64,000 nt of DNA from Candidula unifasciata (GCA_905116865.2 CAJHNH020003157.1:410423-474422); one strand, 5' to 3'; counted from the first letter of the stretch, positions 13,501-23,925 are shown. The notes: generated from the sequence alone by a model not told the origin. Made by a program: numbers and translations.

Positions 13501-14211
13501 CACTACTGTGTCCCTAGCAGCCCCCACCGGATGAACTTGCTCTAACTACAAGGCAGAACTCTCAGCTCTATTGATGGCAGCACAGTATATGAACAATCTG
13601 CAAATCACCACAGGCAGGATAGGTTTTCTCACTGACTCACTGTCAGCTGTACAGGCCCTTGAGTCCAAACCTACCGACAGCACACTACAAAGTCTAACAC
13701 AGGAACTTGCTATGTTGTCAAATAAGGCAGAAATTCACTTGCAGTGGATTCCGTCTCACTGCGGCATCAAAGGTAATGAAAGCGCAGATGCTTTAGCCAA
13801 GGAAGGCAGCAACAAACTACAGACCTACCAGCCACTATCTTTTCCAGAAGTCAAAACTCTCATTAAGAGAAAATCAGAAACAGATTGGAAAAACAACACT
13901 GGTTATAACTACTGAAAAGATTTTCTGAGGCACTTGAACAGAACAGACCAAGTCACAGTATTTTGCTTACTTACTGGACACTGCAGACTCAATAAACACT
14001 CATATAAATTAGGTATGAGCCAAACAGCTCTCTGCCAGTGTCTTCGTGCTGAACAGACTCCAGAACAAATCCTGCAAGACTGTCCTCTCTTGGCGGAGCT
14101 GCGGAGCGAAATTTGGCAACACCCAGTAGAACTGACAACTAAGCTTTGGGGAAACCTAAGAGACCTTGAAAAGACATCCCAGTTTATGACCCACAGTGGA
14201 TTATGCGCATG
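10555..14211 (+). pseudogene. I-group LINE ORF2: endonuclease-RT-RNase H with frameshifts
   Basis: Endonuclease: WNAEGVFNKKRELE near 10563, then 10652-11370 with LLIFGDLNSHSPSWG (about 10917-10960) and SDHRPV (about 11159-11176). Frame breaks fall near 10640, near 11370 and at an in-frame stop near 11527. RT: open frame 11818-13248 with the APGPDEVSNDML entry motif, FFDMSKAFD (motif A), GVPQGSVLSP (motif B) and HADDLAVW (motif C). After a frameshift near 13200, RNase H (13301-13915) keeps its acidic residues in YTDGSA, NYKAELSAL, LTDSLSAV and NESADALAK, interrupted by one TGA at 13532-13534. A Cys-rich tail (CQC...QTPEQILQDC) ends near 14211. RNase H places it with the I group rather than RTE; an exact clade such as Nimb is a guess. 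Confidence 0.85.
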
Positions 14212-14340
14212 ACCAGAGATCGCTGAAGAAGAAGATAATTTCCCGTGTGGCATTCGGTTCCCAGCGAATGGACTGGCTGTCCCTGAAGTCGAATGTTTTT
14301 TGCTGAGAGATATCGTCGTCTGGCTGTAAACCACCACATA

Positions 14341-14346
14341 GAAGAA

Positions 14347-14381
<35 letters not shown>

Positions 14382-14515
14382 AGAAGAAGAAGAAGAAGAA
14401 GAAGAAGAAGAAGAAGAAGAAGAAGAAGAAGAAGAAGAAGAAGAAGAAGAAGAAGAAGAAGAAGAAGACGAAAAAGAAAAGGAAGAACAAGAACATGAAC
14501 AAGAAGAAGAAGAAT
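14341..14515 (+). repeat. (GAA)n microsatellite, LINE 3' tail
   Basis: Roughly 55 GAA/AAG triplets with a few substitutions, immediately after the LINE 3' region. It produces spurious poly-Glu (+) and poly-Phe/Leu (-) open frames. Confidence 0.9.
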
Positions 14516-14577
14516 AGGGAAGAGGAAGAGGGTTGTGAAGTGGGGGTGGCGGGACGAGAAAAGGATTTATTAAAATT

Positions 14578-15975
14578 TGACCACCACCACATCCTCATCA
14601 CCATCATCAGTTCTCTTTATGCCTATTGTCATGTGAGGCTTCAGAGAGGACTTTCCATGCTTTCCTGTCCTGTGCAAACTTTAGTGCAGTTTTCCATGTC
14701 AAAGATGCCGCACTCAGGTCACTTTCCATCGTTCGTCTCCATGTTGTTTTTGGGCGCCCCTGTTTTCTCTTTCCCTCTGGTGTCCATGTGAGAGCTGTTT
14801 GGCGGGTATATCAGGATTCATTCTCATAACGTGGCCAAGCCATTTCCATCTTCTCTTGGTTATCATACTGTCTAAAGTTTCTTGGTTTGTGACTTGAAGT
14901 AGTTTAGTATTTGAGATTGTATCTGGCCATACATTTTTGATAATTCTACGTAGACATGTGTTGTGGAAGGTGTGCATCTTTTTTGGTCATTCTCCAGCAT
15001 TCCGCTCCATGAAGAAGAACTGGCAAAATGATGCTCTTGTAGAGTCGGAGTTTCGTTCCTCTGCAGTAATTGTTGGATTTCAAGATTTGCCTCATCCTTC
15101 CAAAAGCAGCCCTAGCTTTGTTCAGACGTGACTGTATGTCCTCTTCGGTCCCTCCCGGCAGGGACACCACACTGCCAAGATATGTGAAATGTTCTACATT
15201 TTCAAGAGTTTGGTTTTTTATGGTTACTTGTTGTTGGTTTGGACTGCTTGTCATAATCTTAGTTTTCTTTGTATTTATTCGCAGTCCCACCATTTCTGCT
15301 GTGCTGTGTAGTCTGCTACTTTTTTCTTGTATATGTTCATGTTTATTTGACAGGAGTGCTATATCATCAAAACAATTAAGGTCCTCAAGCATATTGGAGT
15401 CCATTGTATGCCTCTTAATGTCCTGTCTACTGTGTTCCTTAGTATCCAATCAATCACAAGGTTGAAGAGGAGAAATGACATAACACATCCATGTCTTACA
15501 CCTGTCTTTACTGGGAAAGATGTATTGTAATTTTTTATACTGCAGGAAAAATCTTTATAGAAGAGAGCAATTATGTTGATTATTTTTATTGGAATTTCAT
15601 AATGTCGTAAAATTTTCCATAGACTGTCTCTATGGACGCTGTCAAAAGCTTTCTCAAAGTCCACACAATTTATATAAATACTTCTCTGCCATTCATTGCA
15701 TTGTTCTAAAATGTTACGTATGGCGAAGATGTGTTCAGTTGTTCCTCTTCCCTTTCTGAATCCTGCTTGTTCTACTGGTAGGCATTTATCTACTCCTTTT
15801 TCAAGCCGTATTACGATGAATATTCAAAATATTTTGCTTGGTGCTGAGAGTAGAGTAATTCACCTCCAATTATTGCAGTCTGTTAAGTCTCCTTTTTTTG
15901 GGAAGGTGGGGGGGGGGGGGGGATTTAGACCATTGTTCCTTCAGTCCAGTCATCAGGCAACACTTTTTTCCCCCA
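14578..15975 (-). mobile_element. RTE-like LINE, 3' part (split by a nested LINE)
   Basis: Read on the minus strand from 15975: PDDWTEGTMV, then KKGDLTDCNNWRGITLLS, DFEKAFDSVHRDSLW (RT motif A, about 15620-15664), GVRHGCVMS (motif B), FDDIALLSNKHEH (degraded YADD motif C, about 15345), VEHFTYLGSV, and the C-terminal TKRRWKWLGHVMRMN near 14860. The 3' end is near 14578 by a short CACCATCATCA repeat. The upstream half lies at 18643-19404 on the other side of the nested I-group LINE. A poly-C tract (on this strand) at 15907-15923 and several frame breaks show it is inactive. Confidence 0.85.
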
Positions 15976-15985
15976 AATATCCTTG
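15976..15985. repeat. Target-site duplication (left copy) of nested LINE
   Basis: AATATCCTTG here is repeated at 18633-18642. The two copies flank the minus-strand I-group LINE. The final G may belong to the TTG-repeat tail, so the duplication is 9-10 bp. Confidence 0.8.
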
Positions 15986-18632
15986 TTGTTGTTGTTGTTA
16001 TCGATCCAGCGGCGCATGAGCTTTCGCCCTTTGGCCCAATGTCATGTAGTGGAATTTGCATGTTTTCACAAGCTGTTCTTTTCCTCCGTACAAGGTGTTC
16101 CACTTGTCTGGTCTCGGAGGGAGTAGCGTTCTTCTTGTCTCACTGAGTTTTGGGCACTCAAAGATATGGTGTTCAACAGTTTCGTAGGGGTAGTTACATA
16201 GCTGGCACTCTGGGGAGTGTTGTGGCTGTATTCTGTTTAGGTGTCCATTGAGTGGAGTATGTTGCGTTCTAAGTCTGAAGATGGTGGCCTGGTCCCTTCT
16301 TGTTAGATGGTTAATGCTGTCATTAGGATCAGGGCCAGACATATGTCTATAAACCTCTCCTCCAGTGTCTCCCATGGCCCATCTGTTCAACCAAGTCTCT
16401 TTGTTTATAGCTCTTATCAGTGTTTTTGCTGTCTGGAGGGTTGTCGCTGTAGGTGGTTGTTCTTGTGTTGCTCCTTTCTTTGCCAATCTGTCAGCTCTGT
16501 CATTACCTGGTGTGCCGGAGTGACCTGGAATCCACTGCATCACTATTCTGATGTTGTATGAGGTAATAAGCTGATCGGCATCCAGGATTATCTTGGCTAT
16601 GTCAGTTCTGCAGCGTTCATTGCCCTCCAGAGCTTGAAGGGCAGACATTGAATCTGTGAAGATGACAATATTTTGGACCTTTGAGGGGTAAACATCCATT
16701 ACAGTCTTTAGGTGGTATACTGCTGTTTCCAGTGCAATTATTTCAGCTTCATAGTTTGAACAGAATTCCCCGCATGCATCAAAAATCTCTTCAACAGATC
16801 CATCGGGATAACCTATGTAGATTCCGTAACCTTCTTTAATGGTAGCTTTAAATGCTGATCCATCAGTATAGACATGTATCCATTCTTGGGGGTAAGAATC
16901 AACGGTCTTTAGTGATGAGTTCATAAGAGCGATTGGGTCGGACTGTTTGGTTTCCTCGCCTACCAATTTAGTTTGGACTTCTGGAGCTTTAAAGCGAGCA
17001 TGTGGTGGTAGGTTTTTTGCAACATTCTGAATTCCTTGACGTCTTTCTGGGAGGTGGTATCTGTCCTGAATTTCATTAACACAGTGTAAAACCGATTTGT
17101 GCTTTATTCTTTGTTTGGGTTCCCAGTTTTCTACAAGATGTCTATTAGGATGGTTACGATTTTTCCTAACGCATCTTTCATAAATTTCTAAAGTGGCTTT
17201 TTCTCTCCGCAACCCGAGGGGTTCCATATTTGTATGGATTTCACATGCAGCAGTTGGTGTAGACTGCATAGCTCCGCAGATTAATCGGAGGGCATTATTT
17301 TGTACTCTGTCAAGAGTCTCTAGGTTAGTTTTGGAACAAGTTGTAAGCAGTGAGTTGTTGTACTCTATCACAGAGCGAACATATCCTAGGTATAAGCCCC
17401 TCAGAGTTTCCTTGTCTGATCCCCATGATGTACCTGCAAGTCTCTTTAATAACTGTAACCGCATCAATGCCTTATTCCTGATGTTTTCAATATGGTTCTT
17501 GAGGCTGAGCTGCGGGTCAAGTGTGACTCCAAGGTATGTGGGATGCTCTTTTTTCATCACTTGGTGTTTGTCTAACCTCAGGTTAATATTCTTCCTTGCT
17601 ACTTGGTGGCTTTTGGTAAAGATTGTGTAGACCGTCTTTGCACAGTTAATCTTGAGTTTCCATCTTTGGCAGTAATCATGCAGTCTTCTAAGGTCTCCAT
17701 TCAGTCTTTGGGCTCCACTTTCCACATTTTCATGACTCTGCCATATTGCTAGGTCATCAGCGTACAAGGCTTTTTCGGCCTTGATTTGTTCTGGCAGGTC
17801 ATTGATAAAGATTAGGAATAGTGTACAGCTCAATGATGAGCCTTGTGGCAAGCCCTCCTCCAAGACTTCTTTAGAAGAGATTGCGTTGTGCATCTTAGTC
17901 TGGATTGTTCTATCTATCAGGAAGTATTTCACCCAGTTATACAATCTGCCATGTATTCCTATGCTCATCATCTTCATCAGGAGACCTTTTCTCCATACTC
18001 TGTCATAGGCCTGCTGGAGATCGACAAAGACTGCCACTGTGTGTTTCTTATTCTGGAAGCCATCATGTATTCTTTGTGTCAGTCTGAACAGCTGGTCTTC
18101 TGTGCAGCTGTTGGTTCTGAAGCCTACCTGTTCATGGCATAGAACACCAGAACTCTCAAGGAACCAATATAAGCGCCTGTTTATCATTCTTTCTGCAACT
18201 TTGCCCAAGCATGATGTTAAGGATATCTGGCGGTAGCTTTTGGGGTCATCTGGAGGCTTTTTGGTTTTAAGGATGGGGACGATATATGCATTCCTCCATG
18301 CCCTTGGAAGTTTGCTTGACCTCCAAGTTTTATTAATAAGCCTGAGAACTACTTCTCTCCCAGACCGGCCAAGATGTAGCAGCATTTCGTTGTGGATCTT
18401 ATCTGGGCCTGGAGATTTTATAGGTTTTAATTTCTTCAGGGCTTGCTCTAGTTCATCCATGCTAAATTCGTTTTCAAAAAGGGAGTCGCTGGCTGTTGGA
18501 GCTCTCTCTTGTTTCTTCAACTGAGAGAGCTGTGTTCTATTGAGTTCTGACAGCTTACCTGCTCTGTTAACTGAGGCAAAATAATGATTGAAATGTTCTG
18601 CTTTCTTCTTGTCTTCAGTGATTGTCTTATAT
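15986..18632 (-). mobile_element. Nested 5'-truncated I-group LINE
   Basis: Element body between the two AATATCCTTG copies. Its 3' tail is a short (AAC)n on the minus strand (15983-15998), and its 5' end at 18632 falls in the linker before the RT domain, so endonuclease sequence is missing. It interrupts an older RTE-like LINE: RTE sequence resumes in order on each side (LFKDII on one side, PDDWTEG on the other). It is a different family from the plus-strand I-group LINE at 9985-14515. Confidence 0.9.
15998..18520 (-). CDS. Intact I-group LINE RT-RNase H polyprotein (5'-truncated)
   Basis: 840 codons without interruption, ending in TAA. The listed start is a TTG in an open frame that continues upstream to the element's truncation point, so no true start is present. 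RT: SPGPDKIHNEML entry, VFVDLQQAYDRVW (motif A), GLPQGSSLSCTLF (motif B), YADDLAIW (motif C), LGVTLDPQLS. RNase H: YTDGSAF, NYEAEIIALE, FTDSMSALQAL and GNDRADRLAKKGA keep all four acidic residues. Tail: Cys-rich CQLCNYPYETVEHHIFEC. The clean frame points to a recent insertion. Endonuclease is absent, so it is not autonomous. Confidence 0.88.
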   Translation of the reverse strand: MKKQERAPTASDSLFENEFSMDELEQALKKLKPIKSPGPDKIHNEMLLHLGRSGREVVLRLINKTWRSSKLPRAWRNAYIVPILKTKKPPDDPKSYRQISLTSCLGKVAERMINRRLYWFLESSGVLCHEQVGFRTNSCTEDQLFRLTQRIHDGFQNKKHTVAVFVDLQQAYDRVWRKGLLMKMMSIGIHGRLYNWVKYFLIDRTIQTKMHNAISSKEVLEEGLPQGSSLSCTLFLIFINDLPEQIKAEKALYADDLAIWQSHENVESGAQRLNGDLRRLHDYCQRWKLKINCAKTVYTIFTKSHQVARKNINLRLDKHQVMKKEHPTYLGVTLDPQLSLKNHIENIRNKALMRLQLLKRLAGTSWGSDKETLRGLYLGYVRSVIEYNNSLLTTCSKTNLETLDRVQNNALRLICGAMQSTPTAACEIHTNMEPLGLRREKATLEIYERCVRKNRNHPNRHLVENWEPKQRIKHKSVLHCVNEIQDRYHLPERRQGIQNVAKNLPPHARFKAPEVQTKLVGEETKQSDPIALMNSSLKTVDSYPQEWIHVYTDGSAFKATIKEGYGIYIGYPDGSVEEIFDACGEFCSNYEAEIIALETAVYHLKTVMDVYPSKVQNIVIFTDSMSALQALEGNERCRTDIAKIILDADQLITSYNIRIVMQWIPGHSGTPGNDRADRLAKKGATQEQPPTATTLQTAKTLIRAINKETWLNRWAMGDTGGEVYRHMSGPDPNDSINHLTRRDQATIFRLRTQHTPLNGHLNRIQPQHSPECQLCNYPYETVEHHIFECPKLSETRRTLLPPRPDKWNTLYGGKEQLVKTCKFHYMTLGQRAKAHAPLDR

Positions 18633-18642
18633 AATATCCTTG
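18633..18642. repeat. Target-site duplication (right copy) of nested LINE
   Basis: AATATCCTTG, identical to 15976-15985. Confidence 0.8.
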
Positions 18643-19404
18643 AACAATGGTTCTAGAATGCTAGCAGTTGTGTTGGGATCTACTTTGAGAAGTTCTGCTG
18701 GCAGTTCGTCTTTGCCTGGTGCTTTATTGTTCTTTAAAGTGTGGATAGCTTTAAGGATTTCTTGTTTGCTTGGTGGATTCAGTAATAATGTCAATGCCCT
18801 GAGAGGCTGGTAGAATATCTGGTGGATTTTCAGGATCAGGTCTGTTCAAGAGGTCGGAGAAGTGTTTAGTCCACTGCATGTCTTGTTTTTGTTCTGTGGT
18901 GAGCAGTCTGCCTTGGTTATCTCTGATGGGTATGCTGTGATAATTGTTTCTGCTTCCGCAAATTTGTTGGGTAATTTTGTGTAGGGTTTGTAGATCATGT
19001 GCTTTAGCAGCATTTTCTGCTGTTTATGCTAGGTTTTCCATAAATCTTCTTTTGTCAGCTCTGGCCCTTTTCTTTGTCATTTTATTTAGTTCGCTATATT
19101 CTTACATTAGTTTGTGTTTTTGACGTTCTGATTTAGTGTGATTTATGAGACTCTCTATTCTTTTTTGCTTGGCAATATAATCCATGGTTTGACTGCTTAT
19201 CCATTCTTTGTGATGTTGTTCTCTGGTTCCTAATATGTTGTTGCTAGTTGATTTGTATGTTTCTTTGATCTGGTTCCATCTGTCTTGAATTCTGATTGTA
19301 GTTTGAGTGTCTGGGTCACTTGATAGGGTTTGAAATATATTCTTGTGTTCTACTATAAATTTAGTGGCAATGTCTTTTTCTCTTTGAAGGTTAAATAGAT
19401 GTAT
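18643..19404 (-). mobile_element. RTE-like LINE, 5' part of the split copy
   Basis: Minus-strand translation reads through the linker between endonuclease and RT: FNLQREKDIATKF, RWNQIKETYKSTSNNILG, HKEWISSQTMDYIA, KRARADKRRFMENLA, WTKHFSDLLNRPDPENPPDI, then in another frame an APGKDELPAELL-type RT entry and LFKDII. The matching 3' half is at 14578-15975. The copy is 5'-truncated near 19404 in the linker. Confidence 0.85.
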
Positions 19405-19639
19405 TAACGTTTATTATATATTTTATTCTGTTCAATTGCTTATTTTATCTATCAAATATGTTCTCATATTCACAAACATCTTTGTTGTTTCAAGAAATCG
19501 TAGTTAGGCAAGAGTTAAACATTACTGGAGAAAACTGGAAAGTTAAAATGTCTAGAAGTATTAATGTTAATTTTCTCCACTGCTCTTCAAAATGCATCTT
19601 AACTTTGGTGTTCTTATGTTGTTTTTTTTTTTTTTTCAG

Positions 19640-19733
19640 AAGTGTGGGTAACTTCATCACATACATGAGCTTGAGTTCTGGGTTTAGACATCATGTTATG
19701 GAGACTTTATCAGTCTTCAAAAGGAGAGTCTAG
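19640..19733 (+). CDS. GPCR terminal exon: end of TM7, helix 8, C-tail, stop
   Basis: A T-rich tract and CAG acceptor at 19639 precede a 94-bp coding segment. It completes the GG codon left by the exon at 6538 and reads GSVGNFITYMSLSSGFRHH-VMETLSVFKRRV then TAG at 19731-19733. NFITY sits where the NPxxY motif of TM7 belongs, and SSGFRHHV fits helix 8. Together the three exons give a contiguous TM5-TM6-TM7-tail product of about 153 residues. The C-tail is very short. Phase and motif agreement make the assignment strong despite the 13-kb intron. Confidence 0.85.
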
Positions 19734-19781
19734 CCTGTGTACCTGCCCTGTTCATGTGTAACTAACTACGTCACAGAGTAC

Positions 19782-19787
19782 ATTAAA
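19782..19787 (+). promoter_or_regulatory. Candidate polyadenylation signal (ATTAAA)
   Basis: The common variant hexamer ATTAAA lies 49 bases after the GPCR stop codon. A canonical AATAAA is also present at 20063-20068. Which is used cannot be told from sequence. Confidence 0.4.
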
Positions 19788-20549
19788 TCACAATGTAAAA
19801 TCAATCTTCTCAGAGTGCAGTCAATATAATCAGAGTACAGGAGCAAAAACTCCAACATTTATTGCAGGCTGGGTAGTTGTACAAAGGAGTCGAACGTTCA
19901 GACATGTGCTGTTGTTCACTGAACAGTACAAAGTCTTTAAAACGGTACTTTGTCATAATCAACGGACAGTAATCTGTTACGAAGTCGTTTAAATGCTCTC
20001 ACAACCGTTTAGCCAAAAACGCCGACTGTGTTATAAAAGATGTTTATTAATATACGATTATAAATAAAAGACTTATGTCACAGGTTTGTTGTTGTTGTTG
20101 CGAAATTAAATTCCATACATAGAAACAACATAATTTACGTATAATCGATTAATTAACCTGATGTCACTGTCTGTCCAGTTGCAGGATAATAAAATGAGCT
20201 TTGATTTTATTAGTATTTTTGGTTTCGAGCTGAAGCAGCTGATGGGCAATGTAGAGTAGACAGTAATTGCTAATGAAGATCTGAGGTCTGCAGGTGAGAG
20301 GGGAAGGTGAAAGGTACCTGTGTAAAGGGACAAAGTGTTCGTCCTTAAACCTTGTAAGGTTTGGTGACTACGTGTTACCGTTCTAGTACCAATTGGTCCT
20401 AGAATTTGAGGCTAGCACCACATGCGAGATTTTTTTTTTTTTCATTGCACGAAAAACGACTCTGCGTGGTATTTTTCCTTTATCATAGACTGCATAGATG
20501 TGATTTCTTTCTACTCAAGAGTTCAGTTTACCGTTTTAATGTTTCCAGA

Positions 20550-20705
20550 TCAAACCCATCTGAAATAGGTACCAGGTAATATAGTGGGAAATAAAGGCAG
20601 CCGGCGTGACTTATCACCCACCTAGTGCCAACGGGTCGAACAAAATACAAGTGTAGATCATATGCCCGATGCGTCTCTGGTGTAGAAAAACGTCTTTACT
20701 TCCAG
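20550..20705 (+). repeat. SINE family A copy, 3' part
   Basis: Aligns by eye with the copy at 39168-39420 through a run of shared blocks: ACCCATC/ACCCAGCC, ACCAGGT, GGGAAATAAAGGC, GTGACTTATCACCCACC, AGTGCCAACGGGTC, CATATGCCCGATGCGTCTCTG and GTAGAAAAACGTCTTT. The tRNA-derived head is not clear in this copy. Confidence 0.6.
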
Positions 20706-22880
20706 CAGTGCTATTTTGTTTGGAAACATGGAGATCGGATCTAACACGCATTTGCCTGGCCCTGCTCAGGGATCACCATTGTCTTTAGCAAGTCATTCAA
20801 AAATACAGTTTGCAGGACCAGGACGATCTTTGACATTTGCAGACGACGTTTTATCAAAGCGGGTCAGACAGACTCGACATGACCAGAGACTTGCAAAGTG
20901 CTTTACATGAGATGATAAAGTGGTGCGAACAGGTGAACCCAGACAAGGCCAGTGTTTTGTGGTGCTCCTTAAATGACAGAATCGGAAAGGAAGACTTGCC
21001 TAGTATATCCATGAGGGGTATTAATGTTGAAAGAGATAACTTGAAATACTTGAGTTTAACGTTTGATCGAAGTCTGTCCTACAAATATCACGTGAAGCAG
21101 AATGTGACCAAATTCAAGCGTGGCCGGGTGGCACTGAAGACGATGGTGGCGACACACATGGAACCGAGACTACTGGTCCTATTGTTAAACTATTTGGTCC
21201 TTTCAGTACCTGATTATGGCCTAGAAATATTAACCCTACTTATTTGGCGGTGTACAAATCTTGAAAGGATTCAGAATGAAGGAATGAGAATATTTTTTTT
21301 TTTTTTACGTAACCAGAAACCATGAGTTGTAAACCCTTTGGCTCGGTACTATGGATATCGCAACCCTTCGGCCTTGATTCCATTATAGGTACCGTTAATC
21401 TGGGAGAAAATGTGGCTTTTCTGCCTACCCCCGGGAGTGAACCCGGACCACAAGGAGTTCGTCACCCGGCCGCCGCGAAAGTCCGGTTTAACCAACTTCG
21501 CTAGAGAGCCGGGCAAGAGAATTGTATCTTCGGTTGCACACGAGATACACGAATTAGAACAATGAGGTATATGCTTGGGCTGACATTGGTAAAGTCGAGA
21601 TTGTCACTGGCGCAAGCCCTATATGCGAGTTACCAATGATAAAAGGCATCCACTGCATGCCAATCTGAAAGATTTAAGAGGAAATCGGTTGAACAGCGGA
21701 AAGTCGTGAATGGCACTAGCTGAGGATACTATCGAACAGCCGGCTTCAGTCGAGCGAATAAACAGGGAGCAGGAATGGGTCGACACGAACACCCACAACA
21801 GCAGTTTCTGTCAGGTCGTTATCACGTGAGGAAGTGAATGTAGAGGGCGGTGTAACAGTATGGCAGAATTAGAGGAACAAAAACCGATAGAATGATGGAA
21901 AGGCTGGGCTAGATGATGCAGTAGTGTACACCGATGGTTCTGTTCATCGCGTTGTATGATCTGGCTGGGAATTTTCAGCTAGAATGAAGAGGAAAGAATG
22001 TGGCAGAACAAAACGGAGCTATTTTTTTTTTTTAAATCTACAACTTCAAGCATAAGGATGGTGGTGGAGGCAATCCCTGCAGCTATAATTTGGATAGCTG
22101 AAAATTAGTTACCAGAGGAATTATTGTGTCAGAGTCTCAGTCGGCACTGAGGAAAGCTCCAAAGGGACTAGTGTGGCAGGAGCGGATACCAGACATCAGG
22201 TAAAAACTATGGGGAATCACGTGGGTATACTGTCCGGAATATCAAGAAATGCGATGGAACAACATTTTCTGGCTACAAAAGCGAAAGCTGTGGGATTACT
22301 CGTACTGGACAAGGGAAATATTCTGCAGACTATATATGAAAAAACGTTGACATAAGACACGAGATTAGATGAAATGTCATGTTCAAGAATATGTAAAAGA
22401 GGATATAAGTGTAGATCTGGCAATGGGGGACGTATGAAAAAGAACGATGTGTGTGTAATCAGTGTGCTGTGGAAACGTTAGCATCTACACCTTGACACAT
22501 TTGATCCGGAAGACGGAGCACCTCTTGGTGCTATGATGTCGATTCTTAAATCGGTAATCAGCACTTCCCTCTGCCCGTGCGGTTCAAAATCTTAGTCCTG
22601 CAAGAGGTGGTTCAAATAATAATCAGGACATTACAAATACATCTTTTATTACATCCGGGACGATTGAGGGCAGTAGAAACCAAGATTAACAGATGGAGAA
22701 AAATCTGACTAGCAGAGAACTGCTTGACAGACGAGAAATATTCTGGGTGAGATGGTGTTGCCCCAATAACATACTGACTTGAGAAACATCAATAGGCGGA
22801 TTGCTGAAGAAGAATCAGAAATGATATTTGTTGAACGGTGTTGTCGCCTGGCCTGCTGGGCTTTACCTGTTGGTAAAACT
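20690..22880 (+). mobile_element. Old, decayed RNase H-type (I-group) LINE
   Basis: RT remnants: FADDVL (motif C, about 20838-20855), MIKWCEQVNPDKASVLW, LKYLSLTFDRSLSYKYHV, VLSVPDYGLEILTL and LERIQNEGMRI to about 21290. After a T-tract and a 200-bp unmatched stretch come MRYMLGLT near 21565 and YTDGSVH (RNase H motif) near 21930. Further decayed RNase H and tail sequence runs to about 22880. Stops and indels are dense, so this is far older than the LINEs in the GPCR intron. Confidence 0.7.
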
Positions 22881-23690
22881 TATATATAACATTAAACATT
22901 CTTCTCAAGTGAATTTCTTTCAGATCATAAACATCAAGATGCATTCAACGTTGCCGAAATAACCTTTGTACATCTAACGATTCTATTAGCCGACATGCAT
23001 TTCCTTCTTTGCTGAAGGATGACTTTCATTAAAAGCGGACATCTCTTGAAGATTACAACAAGAGAATCTCTGCACATTGCCCCAATTCCTGAACACTAAG
23101 GAAGGTACACAGGTGTCTCAACCACAATCGCCTAAGCTTTTTTTTTTATTAAACACCTTTTCTAACTGGTAATTTCTGTAGGTTAAAAAAAAAATCTAAC
23201 CGCACAGTTCCTGGCGACTGCACTAGCCACACGCTCCTCAATCTTCAGGGTGCGACAGGGCTTTCAAAAGTGGTCAATTCTTGCAGTCAAGACAATTTTT
23301 AAAGGATAGTGCATCTGACCCTGTAGTCTATGTATACACTATATATGTATAGTTGAAAAAGGTAACAAAAAATGTTTTAAAAAAAAAATATTAAGAAAAA
23401 ATAAAATACGAGATAAGTGTTGACTTTTTTAAGTAGACTCAACTTCTCCAACTCAAAGGGTCCAAGTAGAAATATGTGCACCCACCCCCCCCCCCCCAAA
23501 AAAAAATTAACACCGGTTAGTCTGCATTACTTGCTCTATTGTAGGTGCTCCCCTTATTTGTGCTTTCTTGTTTCTCATTGAAAGTACCGATACCTTTAGC
23601 GATAGTGTGGACACAGCGAGAGAAGTGATAGAAAATAGGAGAGAAAGGAAAATAGTAAAGGACATTGAACACACAGAGAAGTGTCCCTTT
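22881..23690. other. No gene recognised
   Basis: AT-rich sequence with a core block at 23205-23245 resembling SINE family B (CTGGCGACTGCACTAGCC) and a C-run directly followed by an A-run at 23484-23506. No exon or transposase signal seen. Confidence 0.55.
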
Positions 23691-23777
23691 ATCCTAAGGT
23701 GTTGCCCCCCCCCCCCTCCCCAGAGTACCCCCTTTGGGCAGCCCTGTGTGGAATGGTTAACTCTCAAGGGAAGGCAT
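23691..23777 (+). repeat. 86-bp direct repeat, copy 1
   Basis: The segment from TTTATCCTAAGGTGTTGCC through a C-run and CCCAGAGTACCCCCTTTGGG to CAAGGGAAGGCA is repeated with few differences at 23920-24006. Confidence 0.85.
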
Positions 23778-23925
23778 GGCAATTTTTAATGAATACAATG
23801 TTGCTGCTCTGCGTCTAGTAGGCAGTAATGAAACAGCAGATTTTATTGAAGCCATCCTTAGATGGTGGCATATTGTTAATGTGAAAAGTAAATTTGTAGG
23901 TAAAAAGACACTAAACTTTATCCTA
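23774..23925 (+). pseudogene. Orphan fragment of P-element transposase
   Basis: About 150 bp encode IFNEYNVAALRLVGSNETAD followed by FIEAILRWWHIVNVKSK. The same residues occur on the minus strand in the P-element at 28250-28375, where one of the two tryptophan codons (WW) is a TAG stop (28287-28289). Homology starts at the GGCAATTTTTAATG block and stops near GACACTRAACTT. It is bounded on both sides by copies of an 86-bp direct repeat, in opposite orientation to the parent element 4.3 kb away. Confidence 0.85.

Larger units (their letters stand above)
9985..14515 (+). mobile_element. I-group LINE with RNase H, nearly full length
   Basis: A leader of about 550 bp starting near a GGGGGTACTTCCG boundary is followed by one polyprotein: AP endonuclease, RT, RNase H, Cys-rich tail, then a (GAA)n tail at 14341-14515. 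No separate gag-like ORF1 with zinc knuckles was seen, so the 5' part may be missing. Only a few lesions interrupt the reading frame, so this is a fairly young copy. No convincing target-site duplication was found. It sits in sense orientation in the GPCR intron. Confidence 0.85.
6539..19639 (+). other. GPCR last intron (13.1 kb), filled with retrotransposons
   Basis: Begins GTAACA and ends with a polypyrimidine tract of about 16 T then CAG at 19637-19639. About 6540-7590 is unassigned AT-rich sequence with GT repeats (6618-6690) and poly-G/poly-C tracts (6970-6987, 7387-7418). The remainder is four LINE copies described separately. Removing them would leave roughly 1.5-2 kb of intron. Confidence 0.75.

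Noticed and set aside
9985..14515. Target-site duplication for the plus-strand I-group LINE
   Set aside because: No convincing repeat was found when comparing the leader boundary near 9985 with the sequence after the (GAA)n tail; low-complexity flanks make any short match unreliable.
14293..14607. Poly-glutamate (+) and poly-phenylalanine (-) open frames
   Set aside because: They arise from the (GAA)n tail of a LINE.
15696..19390. Numerous plus-strand frames of 60-145 codons
   Set aside because: They are antisense shadows of the minus-strand RTE-like and I-group LINE coding sequences.
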